From positions 5,336 through 69,335 of the forward strand of contig BCIH01000004.1 of NCBI GenBank assembly GCA_002897115.2: a DNA stretch of 64,000 bases. Reading direction: 5' to 3'. A program made the translations under genes and the position numbers. The notes below the pieces were generated by a model. The model was given only the letters and a program-made list of their open reading frames with translations. It made no database searches and was not told the DNA's origin. This DNA comes from Prototheca cutis (taxonomy: Eukaryota > Chlorophyta > Trebouxiophyceae > Chlorellales > Chlorellaceae). Within the stretch, counting starts at the first letter, position 1. Every line of letters begins with the position of its first letter. Shown here piece after piece: positions 22,646 to 33,576 of this stretch.

Positions 22646-25262
22646 ACACAGTAGTTTGCACCTGCCAGGGCAACAGTGCCCAGATAATAGGGGTGGAATG
22701 GAATGGTGCTCTGATCGCTGACGCTTGTTTTGTCACTTGTGTCCGCGTTCAACCAACCCTGCAGCCCATGTGGATTCGGGCAGCTGTGCACTTATCGTGT
22801 TAGTTACTGGGAAAATGTACTCACCAACAAAAGCCTTTGGTTTGGGGAAATGATCACATCGCAAAAGGCGAATGCACATGAAATGCCCTGGTCGGACGTG
22901 CAATCCTGTGCAAGGGTATCTGGCGGTAACGACGGGCGCTTCGAGTGCAACACACGCTGGCCCAGAAAAGGAAGCGAGTGGGCAGCGGAGTTTTTGAGGC
23001 ATGAGGATGGGCCCTATCAGCCATCGCAACGCCCCACGGTGATGGCCATCGTTGAGACTGATGATCCTTGCACACACTTCGCAGCTCGACGCGTGCATGT
23101 TCCTGGAGATCAGACGCACCAAACCACCCTGCCTGTTTTTTTGGTTTCTTCCCTGTGCCTCGCTCGTCTCCGCCAGTTGGCCATGGTCGTTTTGAATGTC
23201 GTTAGGAAGGCGACATGACCTTTGCAAAGATCGTAAACAATCATTCTATGCTATCTTGCGTTTGCACCAGGGGTCAACAACAGTCAGGCTATGGAGGTCC
23301 ATTGACGCATGACGTGCCCTCTTTCCGGACAAGTGGCTCCGCCTGGCCACACCTAGCGCGCAAGCTGCCGCCAAGCTCGGCACTGCCCAGTTTTCAGCAC
23401 GAAGTCGGATTTCACAACCGTGCATTTGATCGCGGACTGTCTGGAATAGTGATGAATGTGCACATGTACGGGCTTGCCCGACGTCACACCTCACCCGGTT
23501 CTTGAAGGGCGAGCATGCCAACTCACCGAGGGGGATTACAAGCTCTCGAATGCAGCTTGCCTCACAACATAGACTGCCACAGAACGATAACTCCCCAATC
23601 ATCACGTTTGGTCCATCATGGGGCATCGTGTTTCGATTCACGCGAGGGGCATGCGCGAGGGTCCGCTCGCGTCAGGCACTGTCGTACAATTCTCATCCTC
23701 TTCACCCTGAACCCTCGTTCCCTCCACGTCGCGATGACGATTCCTTCCAAATACGATGCCTCGTCGATCAATATTGTGATTAAATGCGCGCCACGAGATC
23801 AGCATTGGTTCAAGATGATCTGAGTTGCTTTGGAGTGCAGATCATCTGCTAGCTGGGAGGCAAATTCGGCCCCAAAAAGGCTTCGTCATCACTGATTAAC
23901 CTTGATGACGAGAGTGACCCATCATCCGGAAGCCCAAGATAAAATCATGCCACTTGCCATAATGGGGGGTACTCTGGTTTCTTGACATGCACATCACGGT
24001 TTGTGCTGCATCGCCGTCCCTCTCGGGGACCCGGGCTTTTTGTTTCGTGCTGTCCGTTGGCTGGCACGTGGGGCATCTTGACCACTCTCCGTGTGACCGC
24101 CGGGTGGACCGAGTGCCTTCCGTTGAGAATGAAATCAGGCGTCAAAATGCTCTCAGACGAGTATATATTTCCGTAACATGACCAAAGAGCTATTTACTGT
24201 CCAACTTGTCTGGCAATGTGAGTCTTCGAGCTTCTTGCGTCAAGCGAACGTTCCCACGAGAAACGTGCCAACAGCAACAATCGCATCGGCCAAAATGTTC
24301 GTCAAAGCTCAACAGCATCTATTTCTGAAATTTTTGTGAACATGGCATGTGAATGGGGATTCCTCTGCAACCGCCTCATGCCCGTCGTAGACCTCATGCC
24401 GTTATTCGTACGGTCGTGAGCCAGGAGCCGTGCGCGCACCGGCAAAGCTCTGTCGGTGGCATGAGCTCGTTCGGGGATAAAAACCCAGGCAACATTCAAG
24501 TTTCATACATTTCCGCGCTTGGTAGCCGTAGAAACACACGCAATGAAGCCTGCAGGTCGCTGAGCCAACATCCAATCTTCGCTAACCAGGAACGCCACTC
24601 CCCGCTGAGTTCCATTGGAGCTCGCGGCCGTAGCTTCCCTTGGCAGCTGAATCCGGACAATGTCCAGGTAATACTGCATTCCCGATCATCGTCGCGTCCA
24701 TACTCTTTCTGTGACGTTTACACCATGGAGGTGGGAGGACCTGCCGCCCGAATTCCCGCTGAACCCTCGGCATTGCCGGTCCATGTGTACAGGGTATGAC
24801 GGGCCCCATCCTATCAGGCCAATACAATCCGTCTTGCGCCGACTGGCTCATAAGTAAGGCTTCTGGGGTTCGAGACTCGGAACATCAGCTGTTGACGCCC
24901 CGCGCGGAAGCTACGTGTAGCCACACCTACCCTGACAACGGCCGGGTTACCCAAAGGTAGGTAGTGCCAGGAAGGATCTCCGGCCCGGAGTGTAGTGTAC
25001 AGTAGCATTTACAAGTAGCAGAGTTTACTGTTCTTGAGAACTTTAGCGTGCCGTGCGCTCTCGTCCTTGCAGTGTCGCGCGGTCGGCCGGAGTGCTCACC
25101 CGCACGCCACACTACGCGCACCTTGCACCGATCGGCCCCGAGACTCCCCGCTCGACGGAGGAGCCTGCCGATGTGCATCAGGTGATGTGCTGCCCAGGCA
25201 CTCGGAACGGACCAGGTCCAGCGCACGTGACCTCTGGAGGTTCACTCAAGGTGCCCACACCC
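22646..25262. other. gene-poor stretch of about 2.6 kb
   Basis: I recognise no conserved protein here on either strand. Open frames at 22730-23218 (+) and 22733-23227 (-) overlap each other and lack family motifs. The stretch 23400-24350 is AT-richer than its surroundings. Near 24839-24880 a TGGCTCA-like box and a GTTCGAGAC box resemble an RNA polymerase III internal promoter, but no tRNA cloverleaf forms. The PLATZ promoter must lie at its right end. Confidence 0.5.
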
Positions 25263-26570
25263 ATGGCTCCTGAACAGGGGGAGGCCACCACCAGCCTGCA
25301 CGCCCACTGGGAAGCGTGGGTGTGGAGCCTGCTGGACATGCAGTTCTTCCACCACTGTCCCGACCACCCGGAAGTGCGACGGAACGAATGCAACTTCTTC
25401 TGCACCACGTGCTCCCCGGCGACAGGCCGTGCCCTGTGCCGCAGTTGCCTGGTCGGTCACAACTGCGCAGGCTCTGTGTTCCAGATCCGCAAGTACATGT
25501 ACCAAACCTGCATCCGGGTGGAGGACCTGGCAGCACTCACAGACATAACAGGTGTGCAGGCCTACCTCATTAACTCCAAACGTGCCGTGCTCATCCACCC
25601 CAAGACTGCCTCGTCCATGGGAGCCAGCACAATCCTGGAGGACACGTGCAGGTGCGCGGGCGGCAGGTTTGACAGGGTTGTGGCCTGTCCGTGCACTGGC
25701 CCGAGGACAGCTGTTTTCAGCAATGTACCTGGACACCCCCAGTCGATGGTTTTCAGGGCAGTTTGGGTCCAGTTTTCGCTGTCCTGGCGAAATGGGCCAC
25801 GTCCATTGTAGATGCCCGTCCCCACTCTTGATCCTGCTTCTCACAGGACGTGCAAGCGGCCCCTGCGTGCCGAGTTTTCCTACTGCTCCCTGTACTGCAA
25901 GCTGCATGCCGGTGCATCACCCAGCCGGTCCGGAAAGAAGCCGAGTCAGGGTCGGACTCCTCGGTTGCGCGGCGCAGTTGCCGTGAGTCCCTCTGCCACC
26001 ACGACCGGCAGCCCCCAGGAGCCGCCGCCACGGTCTGTTCCGCAGCTCGACCGCTCGCCGTTTGGCCAGGTCTCCGTGCTGGGTCCAGGAGAGGCCAGTG
26101 CCACACCCACAGGCTCTGCGTTTGTGCCGGCTGCGCGGAGCAGATCTGGTTCTCTCCTGCAAAACAGCGAAGACATGGCGGTAGGGCCCGTGCTACTGCG
26201 GCCACGCCCGCGGCGTGGGGGCCTGCTGTTAAGCTCTCTGGACCTACGACTGCCCTACTCGCCGCCGCGCCTGCGGCTGGGCTCTGAGCCGCTGCCCTTT
26301 GGGGCGCTGCTGTCGTCGTCAGACATGGATCGCGACGCGCCGCACGCGCGGAGCTGGCCCCTGCTCAGGCCGGTACGCGGTGAACTGGGGCGTGCCTCGA
26401 GTCTAGACGAACCTGCGCTGTCCCATGCATCACGGGAGCAGCGCCTTGCTCCAGGCGAAGCGCACCGAGCGGCGCTGCTGACGGTGCAGGAGGACCAGCG
26501 CCGACACGCCAGTGCTTCTGCATGGCAGATGGCCTGGTATCCAGACCGCCAGCACCTGCCCTCCAGGTAG
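25263..26570 (+). CDS. PLATZ-family zinc-binding protein
   Basis: PLATZ proteins are green-lineage zinc-dependent DNA-binding proteins, some of which act with RNA polymerase III. Two exons (25263-25651, 25847-26570) give 370 aa. The domain begins WVWSLLDMQFFHHCPDH, then NECNFFCTTC, GRALCRSCLVGHNC, VFQIRKYMYQTCIRVEDL and VQAYLINSKRAVLIHP. The second Cys cluster spans the intron: DTC-RTCKRPL then FSYCSLYCKLH. All expected Cys and His ligands are present. The C-terminal 220 residues are Ser/Pro/Arg-rich and low complexity, as usual for the family. An in-frame ATG at 25185 would add 26 residues; I chose 25263 because the domain follows soon after. Confidence 0.92.
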
Positions 26571-27767
26571 GTTGTCGTGTGTCGGACAGTTTTGATTTTG
26601 TAGAGAGGTTGGGCGAGAACTAGCTCCATCCAGAGGCTGCCAGATAAGATGGTTCTGGCCGGCCACCTTTTATTTCGCATGCTCAATGATGATGTTCCTG
26701 TCGAGGTCTGAAGCTGGCTCGTCTTCATGGCCATCCATTGCATGACCTCGGGATTGGTTGCTTCCTGCACACACGCCTCTGCTGCTTGCTCCGATCCACA
26801 GGCTGATGCCATCGAGGGATGTGCCGTCACCTGCCTCCTTGCCAGGCGTGCCACACTCGTTTGATGCGGACAGGTGGGAGGGGAGGGAAGGCAAGCAATG
26901 GCACTACCGTGAGCCAGATGCCTAGAACCGCCCTCTTGGGTCCAAGTTTTATGGGCCTGTTTTGCTACAAAACCCCACACACTCACATTGTTGGAAAGGA
27001 CGCCATTGCCTGGGCAACGTGCCGTAACCGGTGTCCCTGGCAGTTGCCTTGATCAACCAGCTGCTGGCCCCAGAGGCCATGTGCCTGGGCAGCCAGCAGC
27101 TGGCTATTGTTCTCGGCTGCACCGATTTTTGCGTATGCTCTCGGGTCCAGGCACATTTCTGGCAGGGGTACTCCAGAAGGCCCGCCTGCAAGGTCTTGCC
27201 CTGCCAGTTCTCCGAGCAATCGGTGTTACCGATGTGCCTGCCATGCCCTCTGTTTCTGGGCCTGTCTGGGTTCACTGGAGCTGTCGCCAGCTTGGTGGGG
27301 CTCCCTGATCAGTTGGATGGCTTGACCCTTGCGCTGTTTCGGATCCAGCTGCCTTTGCTGGCATTTCGTTTTGGTTGAAAACCCTTGCATTTCCTCGCGC
27401 CTTGACCTTGTGTGACTGGCCATGCGTGTCTGTTATGGAGGAGCAAAATGCCCCCCCATTGCGTTCCTTCTTCCCCCGGTTGTTTTGCTCTACACCCCTT
27501 CTTGAGCTGCAGTCGTGCCTGGTACCCAAACTCCTAGATGAGCGAAAGTTGTGCGTGCCGCATGGCGCCCGCTGTAAACTCTGATACTGTCCAGGTTGGA
27601 GTCCAGTTGGAAGCCTTTTTGGAAAAGAAAATGCCAGCAATGCCGATGGGGCCACAATAAAATTGACCGGGATCACATAAAGGGCTGCCGTACTTACCGC
27701 CTCCGCAAAGCATCGCCGGATCCACACCGGCTGTCCCCCCCCCCGAGCCCTGTCAGCACCCGACCTC
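26571..27767. other. convergent intergenic region of 1.2 kb
   Basis: This sits between the ends of the PLATZ gene (+) and the TMEM186-like gene (-). A 115-codon open frame at 27031-27378 (+) is Cys- and Leu-rich but shows no family motif, so I do not call it. Much of this may be 3' untranslated sequence. Confidence 0.5.
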
Positions 27768-29027
27768 TCACCCCCGCCAGCCCCAGCTCCCATCTGGCCG
27801 AGCAAACAGGCCGGCCTGCAGCTTTCCAGTCAAAAGGTCACGCAGCAGCTCCGGGTGGACGTGTGTGCCAAACCGGAGCGACAGGTAATACTGCCGGACC
27901 CCGTCGACGGTGAGCGGGACCAGCGGCTGTGCTGCCGCGCTGCGTAGTGCCTGCAGTGGCGCCACCTGGTCCAGCTCCACGATGTCGTTCTGGAAAAGGG
28001 ATCGGAAAGAGCGCGGAAAATGCCGGGGGGGGGGGGGACTGTGCTGATTGATCAACACAGGCAACGTGTAACCTGCCGTCTCCTTGAATGGCGGTTTCTT
28101 TTGCAGATGGCTTTCCCCAATGCCGTTTGCGACCACTTGCAACCTGGCAACCGAAAACCGCTGCCGCATCTCTGCAACCAGCTCACCTGGCGGTTGCCCC
28201 AAAAGTCCATGACGCTCAGCAGCACGCGCGGGGGGCCCCCGGCCGCCGCCGGCGGCAGCAACGCCAACTCGCCGACGTATCGCCGCGAAAAGTACCACAG
28301 CGCGCCTGACGCAGCGGTCGCACCGACCAGCAGCGCGCTGGCCACCGCCGTGTGCAGGGCCGTGGCCTCTGGCTGCAGCACGGGATTGTGTCATGTGTGT
28401 GGGTGTTGAAGGGGGGGTCGGGTTGCAGATTGGAGGTGGACGATCCAGTAATCGGCGTTCAAAAGGCAAACGCCATGCCCCTCTTCGAGCACCTTGCCTG
28501 CTATTGTCTGATTTTGCACACGCAGCGTGTTCATCCAGAGCCAATGTAACATCCTGTTCCCTCCGCACTGACCAGGCCTCCCTCACCGAACGGAGCAGCG
28601 TTTGCAGGAGCAGGGCCGTCGCGGCAACGCCGCCCATCTGCGCCACTTTTGCACGAACGAGGATCCTGAACATCAGGATGCCCTTGCCCCGGTACAGGAC
28701 TAGCTTGGGCTGGTTACCAAAATCCAGGGGAGTTGGGGCCTCCGGGGCCTGCGCCGGGGTCGTGGCAGCGGCAGCATCACCAGGCTGGCTGGAGGAGCGG
28801 AAGGCGTCGGAAGAAAAGTGCCGTGCCCACCCCAAGCCCGAGTCCGGGCGGCTTAGAGAATGTTGGAAGATGCGTGCTGTCCTTGTCGCATCTGCCGTCC
28901 ATGGAGATGTTGTCGCGGGGAGGCCATGCGCCCCTACAGGGTGCAGGGGGGCACGGCCTGCTGGTCCGACCGGGAGCAGCGCCGAGGCCGCCCGGCAGAG
29001 TGCCGCCAAGCCCGCGCGCCTGGACAT
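27768..29027 (-). CDS. mitochondrial membrane protein, TMEM186/TMEM223-like
   Basis: Three exons (29027-28587, 28372-28187, 27989-27768) give 282 aa. The first about 80 residues are rich in Arg, Ala and Ser with a GWARHFSSDAF segment, typical of a mitochondrial presequence. KLVLYRGKGILMFRILVRAK and a hydrophobic MGGVAATALLLQTLL follow. A second hydrophobic helix (ALHTAVASALLVGATAA) leads into GALWYFSRRYVGELALL and VLLSVMDFWGNRQ. The last exon carries DIVELDQVAPL, PLVPLTVDGVRQYYLSL and FGTHVHPELLRDLL. This order of two membrane helices and a short beta-rich tail resembles TMEM186 or TMEM223, small inner-membrane proteins tied to respiratory-complex assembly. The family call is by pattern only; function is inferred. 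Confidence 0.6.
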   Translation of the reverse strand: MSRRAGLAALCRAASALLPVGPAGRAPLHPVGAHGLPATTSPWTADATRTARIFQHSLSRPDSGLGWARHFSSDAFRSSSQPGDAAAATTPAQAPEAPTPLDFGNQPKLVLYRGKGILMFRILVRAKVAQMGGVAATALLLQTLLRSVREAWSVRREQDVTLALDEHAACAKSDNSRQGARRGAWRLPFERRLLDRPPPICNPTPPSTPTHMTQSRAAARGHGPAHGGGQRAAGRCDRCVRRAVVLFAAIRRRVGVAAAGGGRGPPARAAERHGLLGQPPGELVAEMRQRFSVARLQVVANGIGESHLQKKPPFKETAGYTLPVLINQHSPPPPRHFPRSFRSLFQNDIVELDQVAPLQALRSAAAQPLVPLTVDGVRQYYLSLRFGTHVHPELLRDLLTGKLQAGLFARPDGSWGWRG

Positions 29028-29232
29028 GCAGCCTCACACTGCCGACGCATGATACCGCAATTAATCCTTGGTGCCCGTCACCAGTCCCTTGGCCTGTCGC
29101 TGTTCCGCCGGCGATCACCCCCCGGATAATCCGATGTGATGTTACATTGGCCCCGGGGCAGGCGAGGATCGGGGCCCCGATTGCGTCGCCTCAGCTCACA
29201 CCCTGCCTTTGCACCAGCCAGCGTTCCCCACA

Positions 29233-32059
29233 CTAGAGCACAAACCTGCTCAGGTCCTGCTTCTTGAGCAGGTCACCAAGCTTCTTGGTGACATCGGGTC
29301 CGTCCACCACCACCTCCACCCCCCGCGTCCCGCCGTCCGTCTGTGGTTTGGCAGATGTGTGGTTGGATCCAGGTCAGAAGAAATGCTGTGTCTTGTCGTG
29401 TGGAGCCCGACTGTTTAGACTGCCGGCATGCCTGGCCATGGATGCGCGCATGGCGGCGGCAACCATGGCGTCCCGCACCCGCTCAACGATGACCAACGAA
29501 AAGGCAGCAGCAGCAGTTGTTTCCCACCACCACCACCACCACCACACCAGTTCGGGGGCTTCAAAGCTGACGTCTTCGACGATGCGCTCGATGATGGTGT
29601 GCAGGCGCCGCGCACCGATGTTATCGACACTGGCGTTGACCTCCTCGGCCACGCGTGAAATCTCCCGGGCAGCCCCGTCTGTAAACCGCAGGGACAGGCC
29701 CTCGGTGGCCAGCAGTGCCGCCTGCTGCTCCAGCATGTTTCCCTCGGGCTCTGTCAGAATGCGGTAAAAGTCCTCCTTCCTGCAGTATGCTTTGTTGGTT
29801 CGCAGGTGGGTGCATGGGATTGGGTTGACGGGCCCTGAGCCCCGGCCCCCCCCCAAAACCCAAGGTTGCAAGAGCATTCCAAGCCATGTGCACACTCGTA
29901 CATATAGAAAATGCATAAATAAACCCAGTTAAAATCCAGTAAAAAAATCCACGCACGTGAGTCCCTTGAGTTCGACGCGCACGGGGAGTCGGCCCTGGAG
30001 CTCGGCCATCATGTCGGCAGGCTTGCAGGAATGAAAGGCGCCCGAGGCAATGAACAGCATGTGGTCCGTGGACACGTTGCCGTGCTTGGTGGACACGACA
30101 CTGCCCTCGATGATGGGCAGCAGGTCTCGCTGCACACCCTCACTGCTGGCATCGGCCCCGTACCGCGCCTCGGCCGGTGAGACAATCTTGTCAATCTCGT
30201 CGATAAAAACGATGCCATCTTGCTCCGCTGCTACGACCGCATCGCGAACCACGGCCTCGCCGCTGACCAGCCGCTCCGCTTCCGCTTCCTCCACCAACGG
30301 CTTCGCGTCGGCCACGCGCAGCCGCCGCTTGGTCTCACGCCCACGCCCAAACAGCTTGTCCACCCGAATAACCATATCCTTGTCGTCAGCAGTGGTGATT
30401 GGGTGGGAGGGTTCTTTTTTCTTTTTTCCCCCCTTTTTTTGGGGGGGGTGGGGAAACGTGAGTTGGGCACCCCATAGAACCAAAAAACCTATAAAATACC
30501 TGGAGAGCCATGCCGGAGTTGTCGCTGCCATTGCCGCCCACCGAGCGCTGCGGTGTCGCGGGCAGCTCCACCTCGATCATGCGGTCGTCCAGCCCACCCT
30601 CCCTGCATATTATATGCGTGCAGCGTCATGGTGAATAGATCTAAGATGGCCCCAGGATGTGCCAGGGTGCGGTGCTGGTTCCTGGACATGGCTCGCACAC
30701 CCTTCCCCCTCCTTCCCCTGTATGTCCCTCAGCCTGTATGTGGGGGCCCCCCTGGCCACTACCCCCTCCCCCCCCTCAACCCTGAAACTCGACTCGCGTA
30801 CCGGTAGAGTTCGCGGAAGCTGTTTCGCGTCTCCTGTGACGCGTGCTCGCCCACCAGGGCAGTGAGGATGCGCTCCTCCACCGCTGCGGCAATAGCGGCC
30901 TGCGCCTCCCGCTTCAGTCGCTGTGTATTTGTGCACGTGGGTGGGTGAGTGGGCTCGCGTGTGTGTGTGTTTGGGGGGGGGGGTNGGGGGCAGATGAGGT
31001 GCTGAGCACGGCGAGGCCTGGGCACAGAAACCCACCACCCCCAACTGAATGCCAGGAGCCACTCGCATTGTATGCATCCTGCGCATCGCCGCCGCAGGGC
31101 CCCGTTCCGCACACGAAGTAAACACGCAGAAAACCCATCATTTTGCAACAGCGTCGACAGCAAAACACCTGATCACCTGCTTGATCATGATGATTGCGTT
31201 GTCGACGAGGTCGCGGATGATGGAGTCCACGTCACGGCCGTGGAACCCCACCTCTGTGAACTTGGTCGCCTCCACCTGAAGCGGTGAGGGGTGTTTCAGC
31301 ATCAGATGCAGGATCCCCATGCACGCATGCATGCACTTGCGTCTTTTGTGCTGTACCAATGCATACATCCCTTCGTTAGCCTATCGCTGACGCCAAGAGG
31401 ACGAGCAGATGGCTCACTGAAAGGGGCCTCCCCCAGTGGAAGCCCCCAACCAACCCATGAACCCACACACACAGACACTCATCCAAACCTTGACGAATGG
31501 GGCATCGGCGAGCTTGGCCAGGCGCCGGGCAATCTCCGTCTTGCCGCAGCCTGTGGGCCCAATCATGAGGATGTTCTTGGGCACTATTTCCTCACGCAGG
31601 TGCGCCGGGACGCGATGCCGGCGCCACCGGCTGCGGAGCGCGTTGGCGACGGCCTTCTTGGCCTGCGACTGGCCCACAATGAACTTGTCCAGCATCTCCA
31701 CGATCTGCCGGGGGGTCATGCCGCGCTCGGAGTGGGGCTCCGGGGCGGGGACGGGCGCCGGGGAGGTGGGCACGGCCGGCTTGGCCGCCGGCGCGGCAGC
31801 TGCCCCCGTGGAGAACCAAGCCAGCTGGCGGTGGAATGACGTCACGACAGCCGCATCCAGGCTAAACGCACTGGACTGGGCCTGCAGAAGAGCAGATCCG
31901 TGCCATGACGAGGCGCCGACATCCACGACTCGCCTCTGCAGGCATCGGCACATGCCAGGGGCGCAACGCACACCCCCCACCCCATCCCACCCCAACCCCC
32001 AGAGGATCATCGCCACCTACCGCCAGCAGTCGGGCAATCAACGGTCTTCCCCGCCGCAT
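29233..32059 (-). CDS. hslU: HslU (ClpY), ATPase subunit of the HslVU protease, probably mitochondrial
   Basis: HslU unfolds proteins for the HslV peptidase. Eight exons (32059-32021, 31881-31489, 31275-31177, 30920-30802, 30602-30500, 30378-29957, 29779-29548, 29340-29233) give 504 aa in phase. The start [13 protein letters not shown] and a HRQLAWFST segment suit a mitochondrial presequence. Then come [17 protein letters not shown], Walker A GPTGCGKT (about residue 120), [19 protein letters not shown], the insertion domain, Walker [37 protein letters not shown] and [33 protein letters not shown] carries the sensor-2 region. The extreme end DLSRFVL matches the tail by which bacterial HslU activates HslV, so an HslV partner should exist elsewhere. 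HslU and RsfS are divergent across about 400 bp. Confidence 0.96.
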
Positions 32060-32465
32060 CCTGATAGACAATAAGTTCCTTCTACGAGAACACAGACGGT
32101 GGGCACGGCAGCTTTGCCGGACGCAGCTCACTCCAGCGGGTCCTTAACAAGCGATCGGCGCCCTCCCTTGCTGGCGCGGGCCGGGTTGGCATGCATCGCA
32201 AGTTTGAAAAGTGCAAGGGAAACAAAAATTGCCAGTGTTTGTGGGTCCTGCCTTTTTCATGGATAGGCCCCACGACCTCGACGTTGGTAATGCGGGATGC
32301 CCCTGACAGCGATGGGGTCCAGCGCCCAAATCCAGTCGACATGTGCCGGCCAAAACTTCGAAGCCAAGTCGCCCACTGACATCCGCGTCATGTACAGGGT
32401 GATTGAGGTACTGTATGCGTCATCCTGAAGTCCCTCGGTATTGTTGTGGAGGAGCTGGGGGCGCC
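32060..32465. promoter_or_regulatory. divergent region between hslU (-) and rsfS (+)
   Basis: The two start codons are 406 bp apart and point away from each other. Both products are predicted to enter organelles. No core promoter element is obvious to me. Confidence 0.4.
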
Positions 32466-33576
32466 ATGACCGCGAGGCAAGGCGTGCTCACAGGCCTCGT
32501 TCCGTGCAGCCCCGCTCTGCCGTCGGTACGCGTTCGGTTGTCATGTCAATGCTGATTGGTACTTTGTGTATCTGTGAGCACTCTCGGCATTGACATCATC
32601 CCATCACCGACCCCATGCGCAGGGATGGACCGCTGCACAACGGAGTCCCCTCTCTGGAACCTCCCTGCCACGCCCACGCAGGAGCTGCCGACGTTTGGTG
32701 AGTTGGTCCGGCTGACATTCCTCTTGCCTGGGCACCTGATCGTACAGATGATTCGGGAAGGCATGGGTTTTTTTTTGAAAGATCTCACAGTGCTCAGCGA
32801 TCACCTGTCGTCTGCGGTGTGTCGTAGGTGGATGTGCGCCGCGGCGGCGGCCCTTCAGGCGCGCTGACCTCGGTTGCCACGAGTGCGCTGGGCCGGCGGG
32901 TGGGCTCGGGTCCCGCGTCTCGGTCCCAGCTTCAGCAAGGACCAAGGCGGCTGCCACGCCGTGAGTTTGACCCTGAGGCTGGTAATGCTGCGGCGGCTGC
33001 CGCGACGGCCGAGGCCGTGGCTCTCGTGCGCACGCTGGCGGCCGCGGCGGCCGCCACCAAGGGCTCGGCGATCCGTGCCCTTCTCGTAGCGCCGCTGGTC
33101 GACTATGCGCGGGCCATGCTCATCGTGTCGGTGACCAGCAGGCCGCAGATGCAGGCCATGATTGCCCACATGGAGGCGGCGGCGAAGGAGGCCCACAACA
33201 CGGCGCCGGCCCCGGGCATCGCGCGCGGCCGGTGCACGTGGGAGCTCCTGGATTTCGGAGACGTCGTCGTGCACATCCAGACGCCGGAACAGCGAACGTT
33301 CTATGACCTGGTGAGTGAGTGAGTTGTCTCTTGGGTGGCGTTGAATGAGTCGTGTCGAGGAGACATTCCTGTGTTTGGAGCAGCATGGGAAGGAGGTACT
33401 GACCAACACAGACATATACCTATAAAATCACCTAGACACGCTGCCTTTTTCAGGAGGGATTTTATGCCGAGGCGGATGAAATCCCACTGCCCGAGCTGGA
33501 GGTTTCAGAAAGTCGGGGCGCAGCAGGCGGCGAACTGGGGCGTGGCTACTCCATCTCCCCCGACACTGCCGTGTGA
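32466..33576 (+). CDS. ribosomal silencing factor RsfS / Iojap, probably plastid
   Basis: RsfS binds protein uL14 of the large ribosomal subunit and blocks subunit joining in organelles. Four exons (32466-32525, 32623-32697, 32828-33310, 33454-33576) give 246 aa in phase. The first two exons read as a transit peptide (MTARQGVLTGLVPCSPALPS, then an Arg/Ser/Pro-rich piece). A low-complexity Ala-rich spacer precedes the domain. The domain holds APLVDYARAMLIVSVTSRPQ and AMIAHMEAAAKE, then WELLDFGDVVVHIQTPEQR and FYDLEGFYAEADEIPLPE. These are the core family blocks. The last 31 bp of its coding sequence overlap the 3' coding end of the methyltransferase gene on the other strand. Plastid rather than mitochondrial location is an inference from the leader composition. 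Confidence 0.92.

Noticed and set aside
22730..23227. Overlapping frames of about 162 codons on both strands
   Set aside because: No family motif on either strand, and the two overlap each other; not enough evidence for a gene.
24830..24905. Possible tRNA gene
   Set aside because: B-box-like sequence is present, but no acceptor, anticodon or paired T stem can be folded.
27031..27378. 115-codon Cys/Leu-rich frame after PLATZ
   Set aside because: No family resemblance; position fits 3' untranslated sequence.
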